Origin: Methanosarcina barkeri 3
GTDB lineage: Archaea > Halobacteriota > Methanosarcinia > Methanosarcinales > Methanosarcinaceae
Assembly: GCF_000970305.1 (NCBI RefSeq)
Contig: NZ_CP009517.1
Span: forward strand, 4,154,001-4,218,000
Length of the DNA stretch: 64,000 nucleotides
Direction of reading: 5' to 3'
The notes beneath the pieces are model-generated. The model was not told the origin of the DNA. It did no database searches and saw only the letters and a program-made list of their open reading frames with translations. Every line of letters begins with the position of its first letter. The stretch's first letter is position 1. A program made the position numbers and the translations under genes. Of the stretch, positions 54,629 to 63,568 are shown in pieces.

Positions 54629-56620
54629 ATGGCAACGAATCTTTTAACCGACCTTTTAATCATCTTCGGACTTTCTATTCCTGTAGTTTTTACTTTCTCA
54701 AGATTAAAAATAGCTCCACTGATTGGATTTCTACTTGCAGGCATTCTTGCCGGACCTTTCGGTTTTGGACTGATTAGAGAGATTGAAAACATCGAACTTT
54801 TGGCTGAAATCGGCGTTGTACTTCTGCTTTTTACCATAGGTATGGAATTCTCGCTGCGCGATCTTTTACAGCTTCGCAGAATCGTAATTTTTGGAGGCGG
54901 TTTGCAGCTTTCCATAACTTCAATTATCGTTGCTCTTATATTCCTCTGGCTTGGTAATTCCAGAGAATCGTCAATTTTCCTTGGACTTTTAGTGGCATTA
55001 AGCAGCACTGCAATTGTCCTTAAACTCTTACAGGAAAAAGGAGAAATCTATAGCCTTCACGGACGAACTTCCTTGGGAATACTAATTTTTCAAGACATCG
55101 CAGCAGTGATAATTATTCTCTTAATTCCTGTCCTTGCAGGCATTCCAGGAACCGAGAAGTCCTTTTTAGAACTTATCCTGCAGGGGCTGGGGCTTATCAT
55201 GTTCACCCTTATAAGCGCCAGATATGTCGTTCCTTTCATCATGTACCAGGTGGCAAAGACACGGAATAATGAGCTTTTTCTACTGAGTGTTGTAGCAATA
55301 GGGCTTTCTGTCGCCTGGTTGACTTCTATAGTTGGTTTGTCTCTGGCACTAGGAGCTTTTCTTGCTGGCCTGATCATCTCGGAATCTGAGTATTCAGTTC
55401 AGGCTCTTGGGAACTTAATTCCATTCAGAGATATGTTCATGAGTATTTTCTTCATCTCAATAGGGATGCTGCTTGATCTCAACATATTAAGAGAACATCT
55501 GCTCCTGATCCTGGCTGCTACCCTGGCTGTGCTGCTTCTGAAGGCTCTGGCAAACAGTTTGAGCACCTTTCTCATAGGTTTTCCTTTGCATACAATGATT
55601 CTGGTTGGATTTTCCCTTTCACAGGTTGGAGAATTTTCCTTTATCCTTGCAAAAGTAGGTTCTGCAAGTGGATTAATTTCCTCTCTCATGTACCAGGAAT
55701 TTCTGGATGTTGCAGTACTTTCTATGGTGCTTACCCCTCTTTTTATGAGTATAGGGTATCGAACCACGACTTTTGCTGACTTTCTGCCTTTTCCCCCAAT
55801 CTTGAAACAGGGCTGGTACAGTAAATTTAAAGAAAAAGAATCTGAAGAGAAACTTGAAAACCACGTAATTATAGTAGGATTTGGGATAAACGGTAGAAAT
55901 GTCGTGACTGCTGCAAAAGCAGCTTCAATTCCCTACATAGTAATTGACATGAATCCTGAAGTCGTACGGATAGAGAAGCAGAAGGAAGAGCGTATTTTTT
56001 ACGGTGATGCTGCTCAGAATGCTGTACTGGAACATGCAGGCATCCAGACCGCGAAATCTGTTGTCGTGACCGCAGGTGATCCTCCGAGCGCTAAAAGAAT
56101 AATTGAAGCTGCCCAAAGGTTAAATCCGGAAATCCACATCATTGCCAGAACACATTTCCTGAGTGAGCTGGATAAGTTCTATGATTTTGGGGCAGATGAA
56201 GTCATTTCTGATGAGTTTGAAAGCTCAATAGAGCTTTTCACAAGGGTACTTCACAGATACTTAGTTCCCAGCAGTGAAATCTATTCCCTTACTTCAACAT
56301 TACGTGCCGACCATTATAAGATGCTTCGAAGTACTGGCATCCCCAGGAAAAAAATCTGCGATCTGGCTCTTGATTTTGCAGATGTGGAAATCCGGAGTAT
56401 CAGGGTAGGGAAATTCTCAAAATCAGCAGGAATGACTCTTGGGGAACTCAATCTTCGGAAGAACTATGGAGTGTCCGCACTTGCAATCTCACGTAGTCAT
56501 AAAATCATTCCCGGACCGGAAGCTGAGACTGAAATTCTCGCGGATGATATTCTGCTTGTGATCAGCCCACCTGAAAATGTTGAGGAAGTTAGAAAGCTTT
56601 TCGAGGACGGTGCGGAATAA
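54629..56620 (+). CDS. KefB-type monovalent cation:proton antiporter with RCK domains
   Basis: 663 residues from ATG 54629. CPA2 exchanger domain of 12-13 helices (about 1-385), with typical PLIGFLLAGILAGPFGFGLI, the ALSSTAIVLKLL motif and SQVGEFSFILAKVG. Then a TrkA-N/RCK domain (IIVGFGINGRNVVTAAKAAS, ending its NAD-binding strand in VIDMNPE) and a TrkA-C domain (about 575-660). It exchanges K+ or Na+ for protons under nucleotide control. There is no ribosome binding site and a TATA element lies about 25 bases upstream (54599-54607), so the mRNA may be leaderless. Confidence 0.88.
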   Translation: MATNLLTDLLIIFGLSIPVVFTFSRLKIAPLIGFLLAGILAGPFGFGLIREIENIELLAEIGVVLLLFTIGMEFSLRDLLQLRRIVIFGGGLQLSITSIIVALIFLWLGNSRESSIFLGLLVALSSTAIVLKLLQEKGEIYSLHGRTSLGILIFQDIAAVIIILLIPVLAGIPGTEKSFLELILQGLGLIMFTLISARYVVPFIMYQVAKTRNNELFLLSVVAIGLSVAWLTSIVGLSLALGAFLAGLIISESEYSVQALGNLIPFRDMFMSIFFISIGMLLDLNILREHLLLILAATLAVLLLKALANSLSTFLIGFPLHTMILVGFSLSQVGEFSFILAKVGSASGLISSLMYQEFLDVAVLSMVLTPLFMSIGYRTTTFADFLPFPPILKQGWYSKFKEKESEEKLENHVIIVGFGINGRNVVTAAKAASIPYIVIDMNPEVVRIEKQKEERIFYGDAAQNAVLEHAGIQTAKSVVVTAGDPPSAKRIIEAAQRLNPEIHIIARTHFLSELDKFYDFGADEVISDEFESSIELFTRVLHRYLVPSSEIYSLTSTLRADHYKMLRSTGIPRKKICDLALDFADVEIRSIRVGKFSKSAGMTLGELNLRKNYGVSALAISRSHKIIPGPEAETEILADDILLVISPPENVEEVRKLFEDGAE

Positions 56621-56865
56621 AGAGAAGTTCCATTTTGTTATTTATAATGAGAGAGTTTATAATGAAAGATTTAACTTAGCTATAATGTTTACATACTTAT
56701 AGTAACTATATTGTTAATGCTTATATTCTAAAATTTTTGGGGTCAAAAGTACTTGAATACTCACAAGTGGCAGATTTAGAATTTAGTGTTTATTTTTATA
56801 TTTATTTAAACATTTTTATTTGCTCGCTTAATTAAGTGCTTATTTATCTATCTGGTGGAACTTTC

Positions 56866-57558
56866 ATGATGCGTGATGTTAAAGAAACTTTTCAGGAAGT
56901 CGTCCAAGCTATATTTCCTTTAACACTTGTAGTCGTGTTACTGTTGCTTGTGTTCGTCGGTATAGGCCTGGATGATCTGATCTCCTTTTTGATAGCTACA
57001 GTGCTAACTGTAATCGGAATGACCTTTTTTCTAACCGGGGTTAAGCTGAGTATGCTTCCTATAGGTGAGGCAATAGGAGCTGATTTGCCTAAGCACAGCT
57101 CACTGGCTTTTATCGCAGTGATGGTGTTTCTACTCTCGTCCTTTGTAGCTGTAGCGGAACCTAATGTAAGTGTTTTAATTAGCATGATAAACTCAGCTTT
57201 ACAAGGGAGTATAGATAACAATTTACTGATAATTTCTATATCCTTTGGAGTAGGTTTTCTTATGGTTATTTCCATCCTGAGAATAATCTTTGGATTTCCG
57301 ATCAAATATCTGTTTGCAGGAAGTTATTCAATCATACTCATGCTGTCTTTCTTTGTACCTGCTGATTATCTGGCAATTGCCTTTGATTCCGGAAGTGTGA
57401 CTACAGGAGCAATGATTGTGCCTGTGATTATTGGCCTTGGAGTCGGGATAGCTTCAGTATTGCAAGATAGATCTGAACTTGATGGTTTTGGACTTATCGG
57501 CCTAGCGACTATAGGTCCCATATTGAGTCTCATGCTACTGGGGGTTCTGTCTTCATGA
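56866..57558 (+). CDS. DUF1538 membrane protein, first half (cassette 1)
   Basis: 230 residues from ATG 56866 (GGTGG 7 bases upstream); GTG at 56836 is too far. Six to seven membrane helices. DUF1538 features: EVVQAIFPLTLVVVLLLLVF, LTGVKLSMLPIGEAIGADLP, FVAVAEPNVSVL and AIAFDSGSVTTGAMIVPVII. The function is unknown, probably transport. Bacterial relatives carry two such domains in one protein; here the two are separate genes overlapping by 4 bases. A PII-like gene follows, suggesting nucleotide or 2-oxoglutarate control. Confidence 0.8.
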   Translation: MMRDVKETFQEVVQAIFPLTLVVVLLLLVFVGIGLDDLISFLIATVLTVIGMTFFLTGVKLSMLPIGEAIGADLPKHSSLAFIAVMVFLLSSFVAVAEPNVSVLISMINSALQGSIDNNLLIISISFGVGFLMVISILRIIFGFPIKYLFAGSYSIILMLSFFVPADYLAIAFDSGSVTTGAMIVPVIIGLGVGIASVLQDRSELDGFGLIGLATIGPILSLMLLGVLSS

Positions 57559-58283
57559 GTTTAGAAATTACGGGATTTTGGCTCATGTTTTTTGAAGTTA
57601 TCCAATCAATTGCTCCTCTAATAATTTTCTTCACATCCTTTCAGATATTATATTTAAAGCTGCCATTATCACAATTAGTAAGACTTTATATAGGGCTAGC
57701 CTTCACTGCATTTGGTATGATCTTATTTCTTCATGGAGTCAATAACGGATTTCTCCCTGCAGGAACGAAGATAGGGGAGTTCTTTGGAGATTCTAAGAAG
57801 AGCTTTTTAATTCCTCTAGGTTTTGTTCTTGGTTTACTTGCTGCTTTTGCGGAACCTTCTGTAAGAGTATTGTGTTATCAGGTTGAGGAATCTTCCAGTG
57901 GCTATATAAGATCAAATCTTATGCTCTATATGCTTTCCTTCGCAGTTGCTATGTTGTCTGCGATTTCAATGGTAAAAATTGTCTATAAGATACCTTTCAT
58001 ATACATAATAGTTCCAGGTTATTTATTTGTCCTTATTCTGTTATGGCTTTGTGACAAAGATTTTGTGGGTATTGCATTCGACGCAGGAGGAGCTGTAACA
58101 GGTCCGATGGCTGTGTCTTTTCTGATGTCAATGGCTGTAGGAGTGGCTACATCATACGAGGGGACAGATCCTGTCGCAGACGGCTTTGGCCTGATTGCGA
58201 TGATAGCACTGGCGCCCATCATTTTCGTTATGCTTCTGGGTGTTTACATAAGATTTAACGGAGGTAGAGAGAGTGTGCAATGA
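57555..58283 (+). CDS. DUF1538 membrane protein, second half (cassette 1)
   Basis: 242 residues, ATGA overlap with the first half. Same internal plan: VIQSIAPLIIFFTSFQILYL, LHGVNNGFLPAGTKIGEFFG, LLAAFAEPSVRVL and AIAFDAGGAVTGPMAVSFLM. The shared acidic AEP and GG.(V/A)TGxM motifs are candidates for the transport path. A unique insert (CYQVEESSSGYIRSN) follows the AEP motif. It overlaps the PII-like gene by 11 bases. Confidence 0.8.
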   Translation: MSLEITGFWLMFFEVIQSIAPLIIFFTSFQILYLKLPLSQLVRLYIGLAFTAFGMILFLHGVNNGFLPAGTKIGEFFGDSKKSFLIPLGFVLGLLAAFAEPSVRVLCYQVEESSSGYIRSNLMLYMLSFAVAMLSAISMVKIVYKIPFIYIIVPGYLFVLILLWLCDKDFVGIAFDAGGAVTGPMAVSFLMSMAVGVATSYEGTDPVADGFGLIAMIALAPIIFVMLLGVYIRFNGGRESVQ

Positions 58284-58626
58284 GAAAGATTTTGTATTAA
58301 TAGTCACAATTGTAAAAAAAGGCTGGGGCGATGAGGTAATTAAGGCTTCAAGAAAAGCCGGTGCCCATGGCGGAACAATCTTATTTGGTCGCGGTACAGG
58401 AGTTCATGAGAATAAAAGTATTCTTGGCTTAATGATCGAACCAGAAAAGGAAATCGTCCTCACAGTAGCTGAATCGACAATTGAGGATAAAATCAAAAAT
58501 AGTATTATTGAGGCTGTAAACCTCAACGAACCCGGAAAAGGGATTGGGTTTGTAGTTTCTCTGGATAAAGTATTTGGAATTTGTCATCCACTTTATGATA
58601 TGTTGCACTCTAACAGAGAAATATGA
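58273..58626 (+). CDS. PII-like signalling protein linked to DUF1538
   Basis: 117 residues from GTG 58273 with GGAGGT 7 bases upstream. The PII fold is seen in VLIVTIVKKGWGDEVIKASR, AGAHGGTILFGRGTG and the C-terminal EPGKGIGFVVSLDKVFGI. The T-loop is short and lacks the uridylylated Tyr of GlnB, so control would be by ligand only. It overlaps the membrane gene, a strong sign that it regulates that protein, as GlnK does with AmtB; this is inference. Its counterpart in cassette 2 is dead. Confidence 0.75.
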   Translation: MCNEKDFVLIVTIVKKGWGDEVIKASRKAGAHGGTILFGRGTGVHENKSILGLMIEPEKEIVLTVAESTIEDKIKNSIIEAVNLNEPGKGIGFVVSLDKVFGICHPLYDMLHSNREI

Positions 58627-59241
58627 GTAACTCCACTTAGGAAATTATGAATGTTCCTATCTGGAGACTTTCAAGTTTGAATTTAACTTAAAAACTTATT
58701 TTTTTCGTTAGATCTGGTTGACATTTGCTATTCTCAATAGTGATAATTTTAAACAATGAAAATTAGCCGTTACCACGGTTAAAAGAGAAATAGCATAACA
58801 ATGAGGTCTGTTAAGGATTATTTTAAAATCAAGGAGTAGAAAAAGTAAATTTACTTGCTATCTATATTTTATTTAGACGGAGACTTGTGCTCAAAGAGTA
58901 TTATATAATATTAGTCATATAATTAATTGGGGAATTGGCAATTAAGATTCAGATATGAAATCTACGATTTAAACCAGATGTCTAAAGCTGAAATAGGAAA
59001 TTTAAAAATCCTTGTAGAAAATAGAATTTCTAAATTCATAATATATTAAGATTAATGAATATATATAGACATGTAAATACAATGGATCGTCTGCTCTTTC
59101 AACTTAACAACGTGGCGAAGATACTTCACCAGTTTAGCAATAATTGATATTTTCAATATGTCTCATTGATGAAATTTACCTTAAACAGCTCAGATCTGTA
59201 ATTTGTAAAGTAAATTCTATCTATTGCGGAGGGAAATTTTT
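58627..59241. other. 615-base gap, no gene seen
   Basis: AT-rich DNA with TATA-like tracts (58905-58925 and 59040-59070) that may drive cassette 2. No open frame with a start signal. Confidence 0.6.
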
Positions 59242-59937
59242 ATGATATGTGATATTAAAGAGACTATTATTGAAGTTGTGCAGGCAGTATTTCCTTTAAC
59301 GCTTGCAATACTTTTGCTCATGCTGACATTAGTTGGTACTAGTTTGAACCAGCTTGCATCTTTTTTGACGAGCATATTACTTATCTCACTGGGAATGATT
59401 TTTTTTCTTGTAGGCGTTAAGATTGGTATACTTCCAATGGGTGAGGCAATAGGAGCTGATTTGCCCAAGCATAATTCACTTGCTTTTATTGCAATAGTAG
59501 TCTTCCTACTCTCGTTTCTAACAACCATTGCGGAGCCTGATGTAAGAGTTTTAAGTAACATGGTTAATTTAGTTTCACAGGGCAGTATAGATAGTAATAT
59601 GATAATAATCTCTATAGCCTTTGGAGTTGGCTTGTTTGTAGTTATTTCTATTTTCAGAACAATTTATGGAATTCCAATCAGGTATCTGTTTGCAGCAGGC
59701 TATCTAATTATACTCGCGCTGTCATTTTTTGTACCGAGTGAATACCTGGCAATCGCTTTCGATGCAGGAGGTGTGACCACAGGGTCTATAACTGTACCTG
59801 TTATTATGGCTCTTGGAATCGGAATAGTTGCAGTATTACAAAAGAAGTCTGAACTTTCAGATAATTTCGGAATCATGGGATTAGCTTCCATGGGCCCTGT
59901 AGTTATTGTAATGTTGCTGGGGGTTCTGTCTTCATGA
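59242..59937 (+). CDS. DUF1538 membrane protein, first half (cassette 2)
   Basis: 231 residues from ATG 59242, preceded by CGGAGGGAAATTTTT. About 60% identical by eye to the protein at 56866, with EVVQAVFPLTLAILLLMLTL, GVKIGILPMGEAIGADLPKH, TTIAEPDVRVL and AIAFDAGGVTTGSITVPVIM. Six to seven helices. It is intact and probably functional. The cassette repeats cassette 1 in order, spacing and overlaps. Confidence 0.8.
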   Translation: MICDIKETIIEVVQAVFPLTLAILLLMLTLVGTSLNQLASFLTSILLISLGMIFFLVGVKIGILPMGEAIGADLPKHNSLAFIAIVVFLLSFLTTIAEPDVRVLSNMVNLVSQGSIDSNMIIISIAFGVGLFVVISIFRTIYGIPIRYLFAAGYLIILALSFFVPSEYLAIAFDAGGVTTGSITVPVIMALGIGIVAVLQKKSELSDNFGIMGLASMGPVVIVMLLGVLSS

Positions 59938-60665
59938 ACTCAGTTACAGAGGGAATCTCGCCTGTATTCTTTGAAGTTATTCAGTCACTTGTCCCTCTTG
60001 TAATTTTTTTTGCTCTATTTCAAAAAGCACATTTAAAGCTTCCGTTTTCACAATTAATAAAACTTTATACCGGATTAATTTTAGCCGGATTTGGAATAGT
60101 ATTATTTCTTTATGGCGTATACAGTGGCTTTTTTCCTATAGGAAGAGAGATTGGTGAATTTTTCGGCAATTCCGACAAAAAAAACATTTTAATACCGATA
60201 GGTTTCGTGCTTGGATTCCTTTCAACTTTTGCAGAGCCTGTTGTAAGGGTATTATGTTACCAGATTGAAGAGTCTTCCAATGGTTATATAAGATCAAAAC
60301 TTATGCTTTATGTTCTTTCCTCTGGAATTGCTGTGTTCGTTGCCATTGCAATGGCAAAAATAATTTATGGAATCCCTTTTCTGTATATAATAGTCCCAGG
60401 TTATCTATTCGTATTTGTTTTATTATGGTTTTGCGACAAAGATTTCATAAGTATAGCATTCGATGCAGGTGGAGTTGCAACAGGCTCTATGGCTGTAACA
60501 TTTCTCACATCAATGACCGTCGGACTAGCATCTGCACATGAAGGTGTAGATGCAATTGCAGACGGTTTCGGCTTAATTGGAATGATGGCACTTGCACCCG
60601 TTATTTTTGTTATGTTTCTGGGCATTTATATAAAATATAATGAAGATAAAAAAGATATTCAATGA
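59934..60665 (+). CDS. DUF1538 membrane protein, second half (cassette 2)
   Basis: 243 residues, ATGA overlap with the previous gene. Matches the protein at 57555: EVIQSLVPLVIFFALFQKAH, LYGVYSGFFPIGREIGEFFG, LSTFAEPVVRVLCYQIEESS and AIAFDAGGVATGSMAVTFLT. The downstream PII-like gene is a relic, so this transporter either runs without it or is served by the PII-like protein of cassette 1. Confidence 0.8.
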   Translation: MNSVTEGISPVFFEVIQSLVPLVIFFALFQKAHLKLPFSQLIKLYTGLILAGFGIVLFLYGVYSGFFPIGREIGEFFGNSDKKNILIPIGFVLGFLSTFAEPVVRVLCYQIEESSNGYIRSKLMLYVLSSGIAVFVAIAMAKIIYGIPFLYIIVPGYLFVFVLLWFCDKDFISIAFDAGGVATGSMAVTFLTSMTVGLASAHEGVDAIADGFGLIGMMALAPVIFVMFLGIYIKYNEDKKDIQ

Positions 60666-60992
60666 GAAACTTTGCGTTAATAATTAAAGTTATAAAAAAA
60701 TTATACAAATTTAACTATTACAGTTTCTCGTAGAAACTTGCACCTTTCGAGAAATAATATATTATTTGGACTCTATATATCATTCATGAAAATAAAAATA
60801 TTTTTAGTTTAATATTGAATCTGATAAAAAAATTACTCTTACAATAACTAAATCAGATATTGTAGATAATAAATTCTATTACTAAGGCAGCAAAATGAAT
60901 TCTATTACTAAGGCAGTAAAAATGTTAACAAACCCCCAAATTAGTGTAGGATCTTTGGTCTGTGTTGATTAACATGGTATTGCTCATACTGT
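60661..60992 (+). pseudogene. Decayed PII-like gene of cassette 2
   Basis: Compared with the gene at 58273, pieces in three frames remain: NEK(.)FALIIKVIKK, NNILFG, IHENKNIFSL, DKKITLTITKSDIVDN, NSITKAVKMLTNPQISVGSL, VCVD then a stop and HGIAHT. Stops and frameshifts interrupt it many times. A 25-base direct duplication (AATTCTATTACTAAGGCAG twice, about 60866-60920) is one lesion. Confidence 0.75.
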
Positions 60993-61167
60993 GAGAAAGA
61001 GAATTACCACAGTAAAAATCTTATTTATAATCTCTATTCATAATCTCAGCACTGCTGGAACCTGCAACAAACAATTAAACCAAAATGAACATTCAGAAAA
61101 AAAGAAGTTTGAGAAATAAATCGGATAACATTACCGCTTAATAGCAATGAAACTTTGAGGCTCTAAA

Positions 61168-61425
61168 ATGTTTAAAGTCCTTATTGACATCCCTGCGCAA
61201 GCCTTTTTGAAATCGGCTGATGAAATGACTTACTCCAGAGTCAAAGAAACTCTTGATGAACTTGTCCTCGATCCGGTCCCACCGCGAGCAAAAAGAATAA
61301 TTGAGAGTAAGGAAAAGCTTTTCAGACTACGGTCCAGGCATTTAAGGCTGCTTTATAGAGTCAATTATGAGCACCAGACCCTGGTAGTTATAATTATCGA
61401 GCCTGTAAATCGCATGTATCGTTGA
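61168..61425 (+). CDS. RelE/ParE-family toxin-like protein without visible antitoxin
   Basis: 85 residues, TTGAGG 7-8 bases before ATG. RelE-fold pattern: VLIDIPAQAFLKSADEMTYS, then PPRAKRIIESKEKLFRLRSR and HLRLLYRVNYEHQTLVVIII, with the basic Arg cluster of ribosome-dependent RNases and a C-terminal EPVNRMYR. No antitoxin ORF lies immediately upstream or downstream; the 170 bases before hold only stops. It may be a free-standing member with an antitoxin elsewhere, or an inactive relic. Confidence 0.7.
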   Translation: MFKVLIDIPAQAFLKSADEMTYSRVKETLDELVLDPVPPRAKRIIESKEKLFRLRSRHLRLLYRVNYEHQTLVVIIIEPVNRMYR

Positions 61426-61798
61426 AGAGAGTAAAGATGTAAACTCTTCTTCCGTTAAGTGTTATAACAGGAAATTAGAAAAAGAATGATCAGGCAAATA
61501 CAAAATATAATTTCAACCTGTCTTAAGAAATTATCTTGCATAGTTCATAATATGCAAGACTACTATAAATTATTTACTCAAGATTGACTATTGAAACTCA
61601 TGGGATTCCAATAAACTGAGATATAGGCATAAATTTTATACATATATTCTATTTTTAGGTATCAATAAACTCTAATATTTATTATGATATATTTTTTGAA
61701 TAGTTAGACCGAAAACATTGAGAATTGCTATTATTTTTATACATCTTCAAAAAATAATTTTTTTTATTTTTGGAAATTTTTCCAAAAAGTCAGTATAA

Positions 61799-62592
61799 CT
61801 ACCTTTTGTTACTTCCTTTTATGTAAAATATAGTTAGCAAACTAACAATCCCCCAAATTAGTTCAAATCCTGGAGTTTTTTTGCTTTCTTTTGGAGGAGC
61901 GCGGGTCTCTTTTTTCTGCTCAGGCGTCTGCTTAACATTTGCTACTGCACTCTCATTTTCTTGTTTAAGGCTCTGAGTGTTATTTTCAGGCTGTGTTAAA
62001 CTGGAATTCATAACAGAAGTTACTGACTGTTCTAAATTGGCTTTTAATACCAAAATACCATTATTGGAATCGGCTACATAGATATTACTACCGGAAATTG
62101 AAACGTCCAAAATTCCCCAGGAAGAACTGAATCCTCCTTCCACAATTGGAGAAGAGGAATTGCTAATATTAACAATCACAAGACCAGAATTAGCAATATA
62201 GGCGTAATTACCTGAAACTGAAATGGCCTTACAAATGCCAATATGGCGGCTTTCGCTTCCTTTGCGAATTGGAGAAGAGGGATTACTGATATCAAAAATA
62301 CAAGACCATCAGAGTCTTCAACTAAATAAGCGTAATTGCCGGAAACTGCAACACAGTCAGCATATCCAGTTTCATACTTTCCTTTAAGGGTCGGAGAAGA
62401 AGGGTTGCTAATATCAACAGTCACAAAACCATTATCACCATCAGCTACATAGGCGTAATTGTCGGAAACTGCAACACTACGAGCACGTCCGGCAGTATTG
62501 TACCTTCCTTTGAGCTTTGGAGAAGAGGGATTGCTTATATTAATAATCTCAAGACCTTTATCACCAGCAGCCAAATAGGCGCAATATACTTT
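61799..62592 (-). pseudogene. LVIVD-repeat beta-propeller protein, truncated and frameshifted
   Basis: Repeats of about 42 residues such as LEIINISNPSSPKLKGRYNT, SVAVSDNYAYVADGDNGFVT and VDISNPSSPTLKGKYETGYA. At the T-run near 62300 the frame shifts: past it the next frame reads DISNPSSPIRKGSESRH, IGICKAISVSGNYAYIA, then NSGLVIVNISNSSSPIVEGG. A linker rich in Gln/Glu/Pro and a C-terminal membrane helix follow (GFELIWGIVSLLTIFYIKGS). The 5' end is missing; the first repeat starts without ATG or signal peptide beside the 24-bp repeats at 62643. Originally a surface-anchored propeller. Confidence 0.75.
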
Positions 62593-62642
62593 CTACCCAC
62601 TCGATATGGAAATCTTGCACCTCTAGTTGCCCTTCTATCATC

Positions 62643-62714
62643 CTTTATCCATGTACTCTGAACAACCTTTATCCATGTACTCTGAACAACCTTTATCCAT
62701 GTACTCTGAACAAC
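62643..62714. repeat. 24-bp tandem repeat, three perfect units
   Basis: Units 62643-62666, 62667-62690 and 62691-62714, each containing CTTTATCCATGTACTCTGAA. It lies at the broken 5' end of the LVIVD gene. The unit is a multiple of three and reads VVQSTWIK on the minus strand, but no gene signal supports that. Confidence 0.9.
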
Positions 62715-62748
62715 CTTTCGACAACTTAATATAATGTAATGATATATG

Positions 62749-62806
62749 TACAATATGTAAAGTTTGCATTACATATTGTAATTAAACATAGACATTTATA
62801 TGTGTA
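62749..62806. promoter_or_regulatory. Perfect 12-bp palindrome and promoter of the DUF2178-XRE pair
   Basis: TACAATATGTAA (62749-62760) is inverted exactly at 62769-62780. A looser palindrome TATATGTGTACATATA (62789-62804) follows with a TATA-like part. Repeated TGTA/TACA half-sites upstream of a regulator gene suggest an autoregulatory operator. Confidence 0.55.
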
Positions 62807-62869
62807 CATATACATGAGTATACTGAGAGAATTCGGCTTTCATTGAAAACCCTTATGGAGGTTCTGTAA

Positions 62870-63253
62870 ATGAAACATAAGCAGTTCAAAATAATCACAT
62901 TTCTTACTACAATGGTTATGGCAGCTGTAATTAGCTTTTCAATTTTAATAGGAAATCCTGCACTTGCCGTGGCTTCCTTCTTTGGAGGCATAGCTGTTAT
63001 GTACCTCTCAAAACGCAGACTGGAAGATATTGTAGAAGATGAGAGAATTCGTCAGATAAGTCAAAAAGCCTCAGGAATTACATTCCAGTTCATAATTCTT
63101 AGTTTTGCCATAGGGGGCGCAGTCCTTATAGCAATGAAGGATACTTATCCGAAATATACAGATTTTGGTTTTTTCATGTCATACGCAGCTTGTACGAGTC
63201 TTGTACTTTACTCTATCTTTTATATGTATTTTAATATGAAATCAGGAGGATAA
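62870..63253 (+). CDS. DUF2178 membrane protein
   Basis: 127 residues, GGAGG 8 bases before ATG. Four membrane helices (about 7-25, 28-46, 70-90, 100-122) with the DUF2178 core SKRRLEDIVEDERIRQISQK between the second and third. The role is unknown, but these proteins are commonly coded with a small XRE regulator, as here (gene at 63344), so a sensor or anti-regulator role at the membrane is possible. Confidence 0.8.
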   Translation: MKHKQFKIITFLTTMVMAAVISFSILIGNPALAVASFFGGIAVMYLSKRRLEDIVEDERIRQISQKASGITFQFIILSFAIGGAVLIAMKDTYPKYTDFGFFMSYAACTSLVLYSIFYMYFNMKSGG

Positions 63254-63343
63254 ATTGACGGTTAGAGTTTACAGGTTTCCAGATTACTGAAGTATCTCGT
63301 CAGATATCCGTTTACGTTCGCTTGTGAAAATATGGAGTTTTCA

Positions 63344-63568
63344 ATGAAAAATAATATAAAAGTTTACAGGGCAATACACGATCTTACTCAGGAAAACCTG
63401 TCTGAAAAAGTAGGAGTTACAAGGCAAACCATAAATGCAATTGAAAAAGGTAAATATGATCCCTCGCTTGAACTTGCATTCAAGCTTGCCAGGCTTTTTG
63501 ATGCCCGTATTGAAGAAATTTTCCTCTATGAAGACCGTGAAGCCAGGAACTCTGAAAGAAAGGGTTAA
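63344..63568 (+). CDS. XRE-family helix-turn-helix regulator
   Basis: 74 residues from ATG 63344, which has GGAG 6 bases upstream; an ATG at 63332 overlaps that site. The helix-turn-helix is almost the whole protein: VYRAIHDLTQENLSEKVGVT, RQTINAIEKGKYDPSLELAF, KLARLFDARIEEIFLYED. It belongs to the short YozG-like type usually paired with a membrane protein. Likely represses its own operon through the palindrome at 62749-62780. Confidence 0.88.
   Translation: MKNNIKVYRAIHDLTQENLSEKVGVTRQTINAIEKGKYDPSLELAFKLARLFDARIEEIFLYEDREARNSERKG

Noticed and set aside
62535-62753. 72-codon ORF with VVQSTWIK repeats
   Set aside because: Overlaps the LVIVD remnant in another frame, and the repeats are explained by the 24-bp DNA repeat.
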